The translations under genes and the position numbers were made by a program. Positions 7,264 through 15,859 of a stretch of 39,807 nucleotides of DNA are shown piece by piece. The notes beneath the pieces are model-generated. The model was not told the origin of the DNA. It made no database searches and worked only from the letters and a program-made list of their open reading frames with translations. The stretch is from Micavibrio sp. UBA5703 (GTDB lineage Bacteria; Pseudomonadota; Alphaproteobacteria; Micavibrionales; Micavibrionaceae). The stretch spans positions 28,177 through 67,983 of the forward strand of contig DIHF01000049.1 of NCBI GenBank assembly GCA_002420015.1, written 5' to 3'. Every line of letters starts with the position of its first letter. Position 1 is the stretch's first letter.

Positions 7264-7872
7264 TCAGCCTTCAATCCTGAACGATTTTAAGTAGATCAGG
7301 GCGTGCTCGACGCCGGAATGGAAGGGGTTTGTGTTGCGCTCGATTTTGGACAGGAGCGCCGTACCCTGAATGACGCTGACGCAAAAAGTTGCGAGGCTGT
7401 CCGGGTCGGCGCTCGGCTTTAATTTGTTTTGCGTTTGTTGCGCCATAAAAAACGCATGGGGTTTTGATTTGATGGTTTCAAAGATCAATTGGATATCCTG
7501 CCGGATCGCTTCGTCTTCGGGCGAAAGATTGGCGGCGATGGTGCCAACGGGACAACCCCGGCGGCAGGAGCAGGATTCCTGTATCTGCGCCGGAGCCTTT
7601 AGCCATAGTTCAAGATCGGACCAGCTTTCGATGGCGGGGTTCAGCGATATATCTCTTTTAAGCTGCTCGTGCATGTCAGCGAGTATGGCGCGCACGATGC
7701 CTTCTTTGCTTTTGAAGTAATGGTAGAACTGGCTTTTTCCGGTGCCGGATTGGCGCAGGATGTCGTCGACGCTGGTGGCCTGAATGCCCTTTTCGTGAAA
7801 AAGGTCGAAGGCGGCAAAAAGAATCTTTTCGCGGGAGGAGAGTTTTTTCTCGTCGGAACAACCGTTACCCAT
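7264..7872 (-). CDS. TetR/AcrR family transcriptional regulator
   Basis: A 202-residue TetR-type repressor. The N-terminal HTH is clear: R-E-K-I-L-x-A-A-x-D-L-F-x-E-K-G at residues ~14-29, then T-S-V-D-D-I-L and the recognition segment G-T-G-K-S-Q-F-Y-H-Y-F-K-S-K-E. The ligand domain carries a cysteine cluster, C101-x-C103-x3-C107, before P-V-G-T-I; this could sense electrophiles or redox state, but that is inference. A perfect 18-base palindrome lies directly against its start codon, so it very probably represses itself. No Shine-Dalgarno is present, and the predicted transcription start coincides with the A of the ATG. It lies 40 bases downstream of the acyltransferase gene on the same strand, so it may also be expressed by read-through from the polysaccharide genes. 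Confidence 0.92.
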   Translation of the reverse strand: MGNGCSDEKKLSSREKILFAAFDLFHEKGIQATSVDDILRQSGTGKSQFYHYFKSKEGIVRAILADMHEQLKRDISLNPAIESWSDLELWLKAPAQIQESCSCRRGCPVGTIAANLSPEDEAIRQDIQLIFETIKSKPHAFFMAQQTQNKLKPSADPDSLATFCVSVIQGTALLSKIERNTNPFHSGVEHALIYLKSFRIEG

Positions 7873-7873
7873 A

Positions 7874-7907
7874 ATGTACTATATAGTACATATGCCATTT
7901 GCAGCAA
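7874..7907 (-). promoter_or_regulatory. tetR promoter with palindromic operator
   Basis: The perfect palindrome ATGTACTATATAGTACAT occupies 7874-7891, one base from the tetR start codon. On the minus strand a TTGCTG -35-like hexamer (7907-7902) is 16 bases from a TATATA -10-like hexamer (7885-7880) inside the palindrome. That spacing puts transcription start at about 7872, the first base of the ATG, predicting a leaderless mRNA. Bound TetR would cover the -10 box. The core promoter is a prediction; the palindrome is read directly. Confidence 0.7.
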
Positions 7908-7912
7908 GGGTT

Positions 7913-9898
7913 TCAGCGGAGGTTCAGCTTTTCGACCAGGTATTCCGAGCCTTTGAATGAAAGATGGTCTTTGTCGCGGTATAAGGGCGCTCCGTCGATT
8001 TCTATGGGGCATGTGTTTTTGTCGCATATCGCCTCGACCGGGAGGTAAATTTTAACCCGTGGGAAACCGCTTTTAATTTTGCGTAGTTGCTCGTGCGAAA
8101 ACTGGCTGTCGGAGTCTACGTCCTGCCGTGAAAGGGTTTTGCATGACAGGTTCCGGTACAGGGGGCTTTTGGCTTTGGCCAGGCAGTCGGGGACGCGGTA
8201 GCCGGGTTCCGGCACGGGTCCGATAAGGATGACTTTCTTTCCTGATTTCACCAGTTTTTTCACGGTGCCATTCAAGGACTCAGAAAACACATCGCGTGAA
8301 TTTTGTTTGCCTGGTTCTTTGAAGTTTTCGTTTGTGAGATAGGCGAAGTCTCCTGCGTTGCTGCGGTTCTGCCCTTCCGTATATTTTGTCCATCTTGCGG
8401 TCATGACGACGGTTTTTATGTGGGCATCGTTCAGAATGAGGTCCATGACGCGATCATTGAATTTTTTGCAGTCGTTTCTTTTTTCTCCTGTTGCTTCAAT
8501 ACGTATGGCCCCGAGTAAAGGCGGGCAGCTCGATTTGGTGATCCTGCGACCGGATATCCGCTTTTTTGCCCCGTATTTCTCAAGGCCGGAGACTAGCTGG
8601 TCGGCGTGTGAATCACCCCATAAGACTGTGTCGTATTTTCCCGTTTTTTTGCGGCCAAACAGGCAGGGTTCTGCGGGTGGCAGGTCGATCTGGCCGCGCT
8701 GCAAAAGGCACGTATCCCGGTTGGCGGTAATTTCCCTGCCAACGGAGATGGTCGTTTGAACGTCCGGTGTGAAGCGGTTGGGGAACCCCTTGGCAATATG
8801 CAGGATCACGCCGGTTACGCCAGTCATCGCAACGGCCAGAAAGGCGAAGACAAATATTTGCCGCCGGTAGAAGAATGATTTAGAGCCTCTGAAAGGCTTC
8901 TCGATAAAATGCCACGATAGGATTGAGATTGCTGCGCTGATGAAAATGATGACGAATATTTCGGCGGCAGATAATGGCCAGACATTGTAATAGCGGTAGA
9001 GCGCAAAGATCGGCCAGTGCCACAGATAGAGGGAGTAGGAAATCAGGCCGGTGAAGACGATGGGCTTTTGTGAAAGAAGTTTGTGTATGGCGGTTTGTCT
9101 GTGGATGCCAGAATGGATAATCAATCCGGCGCCGAGGCAGGGTGCCAGCGCATTGAAGCCCGGAAAAAGGGTTGATTCCGAATACAGGAAGACGGGCGCG
9201 AGAACGCCGACAAGTCCAGCGAAAGCGAAGGCATTATTCGTAACAGTGTTTCTGATTTGCGGGAGGCGGTTCAGCGCGATGAGGCCGCCGAGCATCAATT
9301 CCCAGCCCCGTGTTACCGGCAGGAAAAAGGAGAATTTCGGGTACAGGGGCGTGGACCAGATGGAGATCAGTAGTGAAATTAAAAATACGCCGCCAAAGAA
9401 ATATGGCATTTGGGACTGTTGTTTGAATCGATAAATAAGAAAAATGAGCAAAGGGAAGAAGATATAGAATTGCTCCTCCACGCCCAGCGACCATGTGTGG
9501 AGCAGGGGCTTATAGCGGGAGTCCATGTCGAAATACCCTGCTTCGCTCCAGAAATGGACGTTAGAGAGGGGGGTGGCGGATGCGGCCAGGCTTTGCCCGT
9601 AATCTTTCAGGTCGGGCGGGAGCAGGATAATAGCGGAGACTCCTGTGACAATCAGGAGCATAAAAAAGAGCGCCGGGAAAATGCGGCGTATGCGCCGCTC
9701 GTAGAATTTTACGAGCGAAAACTTTTTTGCTTTTGCATCGTCCAGCAAAATCGAAGTGATAAGGAATCCCGATATGACGAAGAAAACATCAACGCCTATA
9801 AAGCCGCCGGAAAAAAACGCAAGGTCGGCGTGATAAAGGACAACAGCCAGAACGGACAGGCCGCGCAGTCCGTCAATGTCACGTCTGTAGGGAACCAT
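7913..9898 (-). CDS. Acyltransferase 3 / SGNH fusion (OafA-like polysaccharide acyltransferase)
   Basis: A 661-residue membrane acyltransferase that probably O-acetylates or otherwise acylates a surface polysaccharide. The N-terminal ~345 residues form the AT3 domain, beginning with Y-R-R-D-I-D-G-L-R-G-L-S-V-L and the H-A-D motif, with about ten hydrophobic helices and the G-V-D-V-F-F-V-I-S-G-F segment. After a linker, a periplasmic SGNH esterase-like domain follows, with W-G-D-S-H as the nucleophile motif and D-K-D-H-L-S as the D-x-x-H motif near the C-terminus. All catalytic residues appear intact. It starts nine bases after the wbaP stop without a good Shine-Dalgarno, so it is probably translated by coupling from wbaP. 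Its position in the polysaccharide locus suggests decoration of that polymer. Confidence 0.93.
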   Translation of the reverse strand: MVPYRRDIDGLRGLSVLAVVLYHADLAFFSGGFIGVDVFFVISGFLITSILLDDAKAKKFSLVKFYERRIRRIFPALFFMLLIVTGVSAIILLPPDLKDYGQSLAASATPLSNVHFWSEAGYFDMDSRYKPLLHTWSLGVEEQFYIFFPLLIFLIYRFKQQSQMPYFFGGVFLISLLISIWSTPLYPKFSFFLPVTRGWELMLGGLIALNRLPQIRNTVTNNAFAFAGLVGVLAPVFLYSESTLFPGFNALAPCLGAGLIIHSGIHRQTAIHKLLSQKPIVFTGLISYSLYLWHWPIFALYRYYNVWPLSAAEIFVIIFISAAISILSWHFIEKPFRGSKSFFYRRQIFVFAFLAVAMTGVTGVILHIAKGFPNRFTPDVQTTISVGREITANRDTCLLQRGQIDLPPAEPCLFGRKKTGKYDTVLWGDSHADQLVSGLEKYGAKKRISGRRITKSSCPPLLGAIRIEATGEKRNDCKKFNDRVMDLILNDAHIKTVVMTARWTKYTEGQNRSNAGDFAYLTNENFKEPGKQNSRDVFSESLNGTVKKLVKSGKKVILIGPVPEPGYRVPDCLAKAKSPLYRNLSCKTLSRQDVDSDSQFSHEQLRKIKSGFPRVKIYLPVEAICDKNTCPIEIDGAPLYRDKDHLSFKGSEYLVEKLNLR

Positions 9899-9907
9899 TT
9901 AAGGGGC

Positions 9908-11434
9908 TTAGCTGGCGCCGGAGCGGGATAATACAACCTTGAGCGTCTTGAGGATGATGACGATATCACCCCACAGCGACCAGTTGTTCACGTACCAGGC
10001 ATCCCAGGAAACGCGGCGCTGGAAGCTGACGTCGTTGCGGCCGCTGACCTGCCACAGGCCGGTAATGCCGGGCTTGACGGACGTGTATTTGTCGATGTTG
10101 GCGCCGTAATCCGCGATCTGGTTTTCAAGGATCGGGCGGGGACCGATAAGGCTCATTTCGCCTTTCAGCACGTTCAAAAGCTGGGGCAGCTCGTCGATGC
10201 TGGCCTTGCGGATAAACCGGGCGATACGGGTTTTAACACGCGGGTCGTCGTCGAGTTTCTGATACTTGTCCCAATGCGCCTTGGCGGCAGGATTTTTGGC
10301 AAGGTAGTCCTCCAGAAGGCGGTCGGAATTCGGCTCCATCGTCTGGAACTTCCAGCAGCGGAAAAGCTTGCCGTTTTTGCCCACGCGCATCCCTCTGAAA
10401 AAGATATCGCCTTTGTGGCCTTCGAGTTTCATCATGACTGCAACGGCAGTCATTGGAATGGCGAACAGGGTAAGGGCAACAACGGCCCCAAAAAAGTCCA
10501 TGCCCTCTTTCAACACAAGCGACAGCGGCGAGGCAAAGGAGCTTTTGTTGCGCAGGAGCACAACATCGTTGCCGAAGAAGTGCAAAGGCTCGCTCTGGCA
10601 GATGCTTGCGCGGGAAATGTTTTGAATAAGCGCATATTGAATTTTATTCCGGTTCAGAAAATCGACGAGGTGGTCGCGCCTGTGGCCGCGGAAACTATCG
10701 ATCGAAATAATATAAAAATTGCCGGGGTTTTCGCGGATGTAGTCCTCGCAGCCGTGGTTGCCGTCGAGAACCGGGACTTTCTTGCAGGAATCCGGGAAGT
10801 CGTTGCGGTCGTAACGGTCCGGGTTTTTGTCGCGTATCAGGACGGAGGCGGGGCTAAGGCCCATGCCGGGGTCCGCGTTCAGCGCGAATAAGGTGTCCGT
10901 GACAACGTCAGCGTCGCCGATGATTGTCGTTGGGATTTTCCATGCTTTCGATCTGCTTTTGACGCCGTTGGCGACGAGGCGGGTCACGATAAGCATGCCA
11001 AATGCAAAAACCCAGTTCGTTATGATGAGGATACGGGAATATTCCATGTCCAGGGCAAAATTGATGAAGCCTTCGGCGAGGAATGAATAGGCCGTGACCT
11101 TTGTGATGGTGCGCACCTGGCTCCACCACGGGATGCGTTTTGTGTACTGGCCGTTTGCGAAGAAGAGAAACAGAAGCGCCAGCCCTTGACCCAGGAAAAG
11201 GATTTTGCGGCTGTCGGCTTGTGCGTAGAGTTCCTCAAGCGGGTACGCGTTAAAGAAGTCCACGATTGAAGCTGTCACGGAAAGAGAAAAGTAGTAAGAC
11301 AAAATCAGAGCGAGAACATCAAAAGCCAGCACCGCCAACTGAACCTTTTTTTCAATTGTCGCACTGTTGATTCCAAATCTGGTCGATGTTACCGGACGAC
11401 CGAAACTTAGATGCTCGTTCAATGATAAAAACAT
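9908..11434 (-). CDS. wbaP: Undecaprenyl-phosphate sugar phosphotransferase (WbaP-type)
   Basis: Starts repeat-unit synthesis by moving a hexose-1-phosphate from a UDP-sugar to undecaprenyl phosphate at the inner membrane. The protein has 508 residues. The N-terminal part has four hydrophobic helices (about residues 30-150) and a cytosolic CoA-binding-like domain. The C-terminal ~200 residues are the bacterial sugar transferase domain, with a membrane-associated helix, then F-R-G-x-R-V-G-K-N-G-K and F-x-x-W-K-F-x-T-M, followed by K-A-S-I-D-E-L-P-Q-L, S-L-I-G-P-R-P and K-P-G-I-T-G-L-W-Q-V-S-G-R. The ATG at 11434 has GGGAG nine bases upstream. It leads a leftward unit wbaP-acyltransferase-tetR and diverges from wza. 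Whether the sugar is glucose or galactose cannot be read from sequence. Confidence 0.94.
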   Translation of the reverse strand: MFLSLNEHLSFGRPVTSTRFGINSATIEKKVQLAVLAFDVLALILSYYFSLSVTASIVDFFNAYPLEELYAQADSRKILFLGQGLALLFLFFANGQYTKRIPWWSQVRTITKVTAYSFLAEGFINFALDMEYSRILIITNWVFAFGMLIVTRLVANGVKSRSKAWKIPTTIIGDADVVTDTLFALNADPGMGLSPASVLIRDKNPDRYDRNDFPDSCKKVPVLDGNHGCEDYIRENPGNFYIISIDSFRGHRRDHLVDFLNRNKIQYALIQNISRASICQSEPLHFFGNDVVLLRNKSSFASPLSLVLKEGMDFFGAVVALTLFAIPMTAVAVMMKLEGHKGDIFFRGMRVGKNGKLFRCWKFQTMEPNSDRLLEDYLAKNPAAKAHWDKYQKLDDDPRVKTRIARFIRKASIDELPQLLNVLKGEMSLIGPRPILENQIADYGANIDKYTSVKPGITGLWQVSGRNDVSFQRRVSWDAWYVNNWSLWGDIVIILKTLKVVLSRSGAS

Positions 11435-11778
11435 AGAGGCTGTCTCCCAAACATACGCAGCGACTAAAAAATATCCTTCACACGCGGGCTTTTAAAAAAC
11501 CCGCAGATATATAACAGCGGATAGCTCCATATTGCAACGCAATAAAAGTATATGTTATGGCAATAATAGATAGCAGAAATGGCCCGGAAGGGAAAGAAAA
11601 TTATACATAACGCAAAAATGTCTTATTTTTCCGTTAGTTAACCGGCAATTAAGGTTTTTGCGGTTAAATAGGTAAGCAAATTTTTTTGCCAAACAGGTTG
11701 TAATTGGACAGGAAATAAACAATTATCCACGGATACCCGGCAATTATATTACATAAAACTAACACAGATTGGTTGTGC
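11435..11778. promoter_or_regulatory. Divergent intergenic region wbaP / wza
   Basis: A 344-base A/T-rich stretch without a supportable gene, between two divergent transcripts. It must hold both promoters. A short hairpin, GCGGG (11484-11488) with CCCGC (11500-11504) around a T/A-rich centre, lies in the leader of wbaP. TTATCCACG at 11723-11731 matches the DnaA box in eight of nine positions. Several AATTAT and TATATT tracts could serve as -10 elements, but I cannot single one out. Confidence 0.5.
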
Positions 11779-12987
11779 ATGAACACCGATACTCTGAAAC
11801 TGGCGTTGTGTGTTTGCGGTTTGCTTCCGCTGGCGGCTTGCAGCTTTTTTCCTGCGTCCGGCCCACAAAGTTTCAATATGGACGATCTGGCCTCTCTGGT
11901 TGTGGAGCCACCCAAAGCGCAGGAGACTGTTTCTGGTGCGCCGCAGGAGTTCAAATATGCTCTCGTCGATATTTCAAGGCCGGTTGTCGATTATCTTTCT
12001 TTGCAGGACGGCGAGCGCGCTTTTTCGGGTGAATGGCCCGTCGGTGCGGAATCGAAAGCAATTCGCATAGCTGTCGGCGATACGGTGCAGGTCACCATTT
12101 ATGAATCGCAGTCGGGCGGTTTATTCGTTCCGGCGGAGTCCGGCGTCCGTCCCGGTAACTTCGTGCCGATACCGGCGCAAACCATCGACAAAAGCGGCAC
12201 GATCAATATTCCGTTCGCAGGGACGATCTCTGTTGTCGGGCGCACGCCTGATAGCATTGCAAAGGAAATTTCCGAGAAGCTGAGCGACCGGGCAATCGAG
12301 CCGCAAGCGGTGGTATCCATCACGGCCAGAGGCGGTTCCGAGGTCAGCGTAATCGGCGAAGTGGGCGCGCCGGGACGTTTTTCACTCAGCTTTGAAGGCG
12401 AAAAAATTCTGGATGCCGTTGCACGCGCCGGCGGGCCGCGTTTCCCCGGCTATGAGACATGGGCAACCCTGCAAAGGAAGGGCCGGGAATGGTCCATTCC
12501 TTTCGAGCTTCTGGTTCAGAAGCCCGAGAACAATATCGGCCTGCAGCCCAGCGACGTGGTTTATCTCTACAGGGAGCCGGAGCTGTATCAAATGTTCGGC
12601 GCTTCCGGGTTTAACGGCGCGTTTCCGTTCATCAAGCGGGACATGACGCTGGCCGAGGCGATCGGTCAATCCCGCGGGCTGGCCGATTTGCAGGCTGACC
12701 CTGAGGAAATTTATCTCTACCGCCTCGAAAAAAGAGCGCATTTGAGAAGCATTGGTTCGCAAGCTGTTTTGCCGGAAGGCGAAAAATTCGCCAATACGAT
12801 CCCGGTTATTTACAGGCTGGATCTGCGCAATCCCGAAGGGTATTTCTTTGCTCAATCCTTCCCGGTCAACGACAAGGATGTGATCTATATCGCCAATGCG
12901 CGTTCGGTCGAACTTACCAAGTTTCTTGATCTGATCGGCTTGTCTTCAACAACCAAGATCGGCACGCAGGACGCTGTTGAGCAGTAG
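11779..12987 (+). CDS. wza: Polysaccharide export outer-membrane lipoprotein (Wza-type)
   Basis: A 402-residue outer membrane polysaccharide export (OPX) protein. The N-terminus is a lipoprotein signal peptide with lipobox L-A-A-C; the mature cysteine is residue 21 from the ATG at 11779. A TTG two codons earlier is a possible alternative start. The polysaccharide export domain begins around residue 95 (A-V-G-D-T-V-Q-V-T-I-Y-E) and contains the typical P-x-A-G-x-I-x-I-P-like segment (I-N-I-P-F-A-G-T-I). It is followed by SLBB-type repeats starting with V-S-V-I-G-E-V-G-A-P-G-R-F and a second, more divergent one. It would form the channel through which the polymer leaves, in contact with the Wzc-type co-polymerase. 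The gene stands alone on the plus strand and converges with manC, with a three-base gap. Confidence 0.93.
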   Translation: MNTDTLKLALCVCGLLPLAACSFFPASGPQSFNMDDLASLVVEPPKAQETVSGAPQEFKYALVDISRPVVDYLSLQDGERAFSGEWPVGAESKAIRIAVGDTVQVTIYESQSGGLFVPAESGVRPGNFVPIPAQTIDKSGTINIPFAGTISVVGRTPDSIAKEISEKLSDRAIEPQAVVSITARGGSEVSVIGEVGAPGRFSLSFEGEKILDAVARAGGPRFPGYETWATLQRKGREWSIPFELLVQKPENNIGLQPSDVVYLYREPELYQMFGASGFNGAFPFIKRDMTLAEAIGQSRGLADLQADPEEIYLYRLEKRAHLRSIGSQAVLPEGEKFANTIPVIYRLDLRNPEGYFFAQSFPVNDKDVIYIANARSVELTKFLDLIGLSSTTKIGTQDAVEQ

Positions 12988-12990
12988 AGC

Positions 12991-14049
12991 TTAGCGGTCC
13001 TTCTTAGGAAGGCCCGTTACGAGAGCCTTGATGGCTTCGCCGTTGTTTTTATCGGCAATCAAAATGGCATCGCCCGTATCGATCACCACAATATCTTTCA
13101 GTCCGGCCACGGCGATCAGGCGGTCTTTTGCTTTGATAAGCGTGTTTTGGACACCTGAAAGCGCAACGTTTCCTTCGGTGGAATTGCCGTTTTCATCTTT
13201 TTCCAACAACTCCCACAGGCTTTGCCAGGAGCCGATATCGGACCATTCCGGGTCGCAGGGAACCACGGCCACATGGCCGCTTTTTTCCATGACGGCCTTG
13301 TCGAAAGGCTCGGAAGGGATGGCCAGATAGGCATCCGGCGATATCTTTCCGCCAGCGGTCATTGATTGCGAAACCTTCGAAAGAATTGCCGGGGAATATT
13401 CTTTGAATTGTTCCAGCAGCGTTGACGCTCTGAAAAAGAACATGCCGCTGTTCCAGAGATAGGTTCCGGCATCAAGGTAGGATTGCGCGGTTTTCAGATC
13501 GGGCTTTTCGACGAATTTATCTACTTTGTGCGCGAGAGGATTTTCTAAAGGGCTTCCCTGCAGGATATAGCCATAGCCGGTTTCCGGCCGTGTCGGTTTG
13601 ATGCCGAAGGTTACGAGATATCCGCCATCTGCCGCACCCTGGGCCAACTGACAGGCTTTTCCCAGAGCCGCTATGTCGCCGACGAAATGATCGGAAGGCA
13701 AAACCCAGAGAAAAGCATCCGTGCCAAAATTGGCGGCGACGTAGTGTCCCGCCAGCGCGATAGCGGCGGCGGTATTGCGTGCGTGTGGCTCTGCCAGAAT
13801 ATGCGCGCTTTTGATGCCGATTTCGGCGAGTTGTTCCCTGACGAGAGTATCCTGTGACTGGTGCGTGACAACGACAAGGTTTTCGCTCAATGCCCCAGAA
13901 ATATCCAAGGCCCGCTTTACGGTATCTTGCAGGAGTGTATTTTCACCCGCCAGTTTCAGGAACTGCTTGGGGGTTTTCTCCCGGCTGGCGGGCCATAGGC
14001 GTGTGCCCGATCCGCCGCAAAGGATGACTGGAATTACCGGGAATGTCAT
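12991..14049 (-). CDS. manC: Mannose-1-phosphate guanylyltransferase (GDP-mannose pyrophosphorylase)
   Basis: Makes GDP-mannose from mannose-1-phosphate and GTP. The 352 residues hold only the nucleotidyltransferase domain: the signature G-G-S-G-T-R-L-W-P-A-S-R-x-x-x-P-K-Q-F at residues 12-30, then the L-P-S-D-H-F metal/nucleotide motif, and F-V-E-K-P-D near residue 180. The C-terminal ~120-residue isomerase cupin found in bifunctional ManC/AlgA is missing here. It is instead encoded by the separate, divergent gene at 14200. Upstream, AGGT lies about eight bases from the ATG. The gene faces away from the cupin gene across a 150-base promoter region and is the only minus-strand gene between wza and the GT4/wzx group. 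Confidence 0.95.
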   Translation of the reverse strand: MTFPVIPVILCGGSGTRLWPASREKTPKQFLKLAGENTLLQDTVKRALDISGALSENLVVVTHQSQDTLVREQLAEIGIKSAHILAEPHARNTAAAIALAGHYVAANFGTDAFLWVLPSDHFVGDIAALGKACQLAQGAADGGYLVTFGIKPTRPETGYGYILQGSPLENPLAHKVDKFVEKPDLKTAQSYLDAGTYLWNSGMFFFRASTLLEQFKEYSPAILSKVSQSMTAGGKISPDAYLAIPSEPFDKAVMEKSGHVAVVPCDPEWSDIGSWQSLWELLEKDENGNSTEGNVALSGVQNTLIKAKDRLIAVAGLKDIVVIDTGDAILIADKNNGEAIKALVTGLPKKDR

Positions 14050-14199
14050 GTTGCTACCTGCAAAGAGTTGTTATTGAAAATATCGCAGATATTGTGATAG
14101 CAAGAAGGAGCCAAGCTAACAAGAACAACTTATCGGACTTTAGGATGGGAAAACAGGTTTCTTTCCCTTATAGTCTGCGGAAAAGATTTGTTGGATTTT
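14050..14199. promoter_or_regulatory. Divergent promoter region manC / PMI cupin
   Basis: A 150-base region between two divergent starts. It contains the near-palindrome TATCGCA (14081-14087), five bases, TGTGATA (14093-14099), with one mismatch, which could be an operator controlling both genes. I cannot define the -35/-10 pairs with confidence. Confidence 0.4.
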
Positions 14200-14670
14200 A
14201 TGAAAGTACAAAGTTCGGATTATAAACCGGGGGATTCCGATATCCGCCCCTGGGGGTCTTACGAAGTTACGGGGGTGGGGAAAACTCCGGACGGCGCGGA
14301 TTATTGTGACAAAATCATCGTCGTGAATCCTGGACAGATTTTGTCCCTGCAATCGCACAAGCACAGGCAGGAGCTTTGGCGCGTGACGGAAGGGGTTCTT
14401 ACGGTCATCTGCGACGGCGAGCGCAAAACGCTGAAACAGGGCCAGAGCGTTTCCATCCCCCTTGGTGCGGTACATTGCATGGCTAATCTGGAGGATGTTC
14501 CCTGTGTGGTTTCCGAACATCAGGAAGGCATTTGCCGCGAAGATGATATTATCCGGTATATTGATGCCTATGGCCGGGGGGTTGCGCAGGGCGGCGACAA
14601 GGTGCAGGCAAGCATTGCGCTGTACGAGCAGATTTTGAAGGAAGCGGAAGCGGGCAGATCCGATGGCTAA
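14200..14670 (+). CDS. Mannose-6-phosphate isomerase type II cupin domain protein
   Basis: A 156-residue stand-alone version of the C-terminal domain of ManC/AlgA, interconverting fructose-6-phosphate and mannose-6-phosphate. The domain opens with R-P-W-G-S-Y, and the cupin metal ligands are visible in S-H-K-H-R-Q-E (His53, His55, Glu58) and G-A-V-H (His92). These match the zinc site of type II phosphomannose isomerases. I took the ATG at 14200; TTG codons at 14188 and 14191 are weaker alternatives. Its end overlaps the start of the next gene by eight bases, so it is translated as part of a plus-strand unit with GT4, wzx and GT4. Together with the separate ManC it would restore the two activities of the usual fused enzyme. 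Confidence 0.9.
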   Translation: MKVQSSDYKPGDSDIRPWGSYEVTGVGKTPDGADYCDKIIVVNPGQILSLQSHKHRQELWRVTEGVLTVICDGERKTLKQGQSVSIPLGAVHCMANLEDVPCVVSEHQEGICREDDIIRYIDAYGRGVAQGGDKVQASIALYEQILKEAEAGRSDG

Positions 14671-15859
14671 CGAAAATTTAAAAGTCGCAATCATCCATGA
14701 CTGGCTGCCCCTGATCGGCGGGGCGGAGCGGGTGCTTGAGCAACTTTTGAAGGTTTATCCCGATGCGCATGTTTACACGCTGTTTAATTTTCTGAGCGAT
14801 TCAGAGTTAAAGAGCCTTGGGATCAAAAACATTACCGTCAGTAAGCTGAACAAGTTGCCGGGCGTTAAGAAATACTACCGCAATCTGCTGCCGATCCTGC
14901 CGATGGCGATCGAGGATTTTGATCTCTATGATTACGATCTTGTCCTGTCCGCAAGCCATATCGTGGCCAAGGGCGTTATCACCGGCGCGCACCAGACGCA
15001 TGTTTCCTATGTTCACAGCCCGGCGCGCTATGCCTGGGACATGATGCATAAATATTTGCGCCAATCGAATTTGCAGCGCGGGATTAAGAGCTTTGTCGCC
15101 AAGTGGATGCTTACGAATTTCAGGGTGTGGGATTACCGCACGGCGAACGGTGTCGACCGTTTTATCGCCAATTCGGGCTATATCAAAAAACGCATATGGA
15201 AGGTTTACCGCCGTGAGGCCGATGTGGTTTATCCGCCGGTGGATGTCGATGCGTTTGATTTTTGCGGCGAGAAGGAGGATTTCTATCTGACGGCTTCGCG
15301 TATGGTGCCGTACAAGCGCATTGATCTTGTCGCCGAGGCTTTCGCCGGGATGCCGGATAAGAGACTTGTGATTGTCGGTGACGGCCCGGAGATGGGCAAG
15401 GTGCGCGCTTTTGCGGATAACGCCAAGAATATTGATATTGTCGGGTATCAAAAGACCGAAGTTCTTAAAGATTATATGCGCCGGGCGAAAGCCTTTGTCT
15501 TTGCCGCCGAGGAGGACTTCGGAATCGTTCCCGTCGAGGCGCAGGCTTGCGGCACGCCGGTTATCGCCTACGGGGCCGGGGGCACGCTGGAGACGGTGAT
15601 CGATTTTCGTGCCGACAGGAAGAACGGGACGGGATTGTTTTTCGAGGCGCAGACCGCCGAAAGCATCAGGAACGCGGTGGAGATTTTTGAACGGGAAAAA
15701 GGCAGCATTTCGCCCGAGGCTTGCCGCAGGAATGCGGAGAGTTTTTCCGCCGATATCTTTAGAAAAAATATTTCCGCTATCGTGAACGATGAACTTGCCG
15801 CAAGAGCAAAAAATAATATCAGGATCGCAAATGTTGTAGGCCGGAATGAGGCTGCATAA
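14663..15859 (+). CDS. GT4 family glycosyltransferase
   Basis: A 398-residue retaining glycosyltransferase with the GT-B fold. The N-terminal domain begins with V-A-I-I-H-D-W-L-P-L-I-G-G-A-E-R-V-L, which resembles the WbaZ-like mannosyltransferases. The donor-binding domain has L-T-A-S-R-M-V-P-Y-K-R-I-D and the E-x7-E motif in E-D-F-G-I-V-P-V-E-A, followed by G-T-P-V-I-A-Y-G-A-G-G. It acts at the cytoplasmic face of the membrane on the undecaprenyl-linked intermediate. Mannose from GDP-mannose is a plausible donor given the neighbouring ManC and cupin genes, but the donor and linkage are inference. It overlaps the cupin gene by eight bases and wzx by fourteen. Confidence 0.92.
   Translation: MANENLKVAIIHDWLPLIGGAERVLEQLLKVYPDAHVYTLFNFLSDSELKSLGIKNITVSKLNKLPGVKKYYRNLLPILPMAIEDFDLYDYDLVLSASHIVAKGVITGAHQTHVSYVHSPARYAWDMMHKYLRQSNLQRGIKSFVAKWMLTNFRVWDYRTANGVDRFIANSGYIKKRIWKVYRREADVVYPPVDVDAFDFCGEKEDFYLTASRMVPYKRIDLVAEAFAGMPDKRLVIVGDGPEMGKVRAFADNAKNIDIVGYQKTEVLKDYMRRAKAFVFAAEEDFGIVPVEAQACGTPVIAYGAGGTLETVIDFRADRKNGTGLFFEAQTAESIRNAVEIFEREKGSISPEACRRNAESFSADIFRKNISAIVNDELAARAKNNIRIANVVGRNEAA

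Noticed and set aside
11484..11504. GCGGG/CCCGC hairpin as a rho-independent terminator
   Set aside because: It lies between divergent starts, not after a gene, and has no following T-run on either strand.
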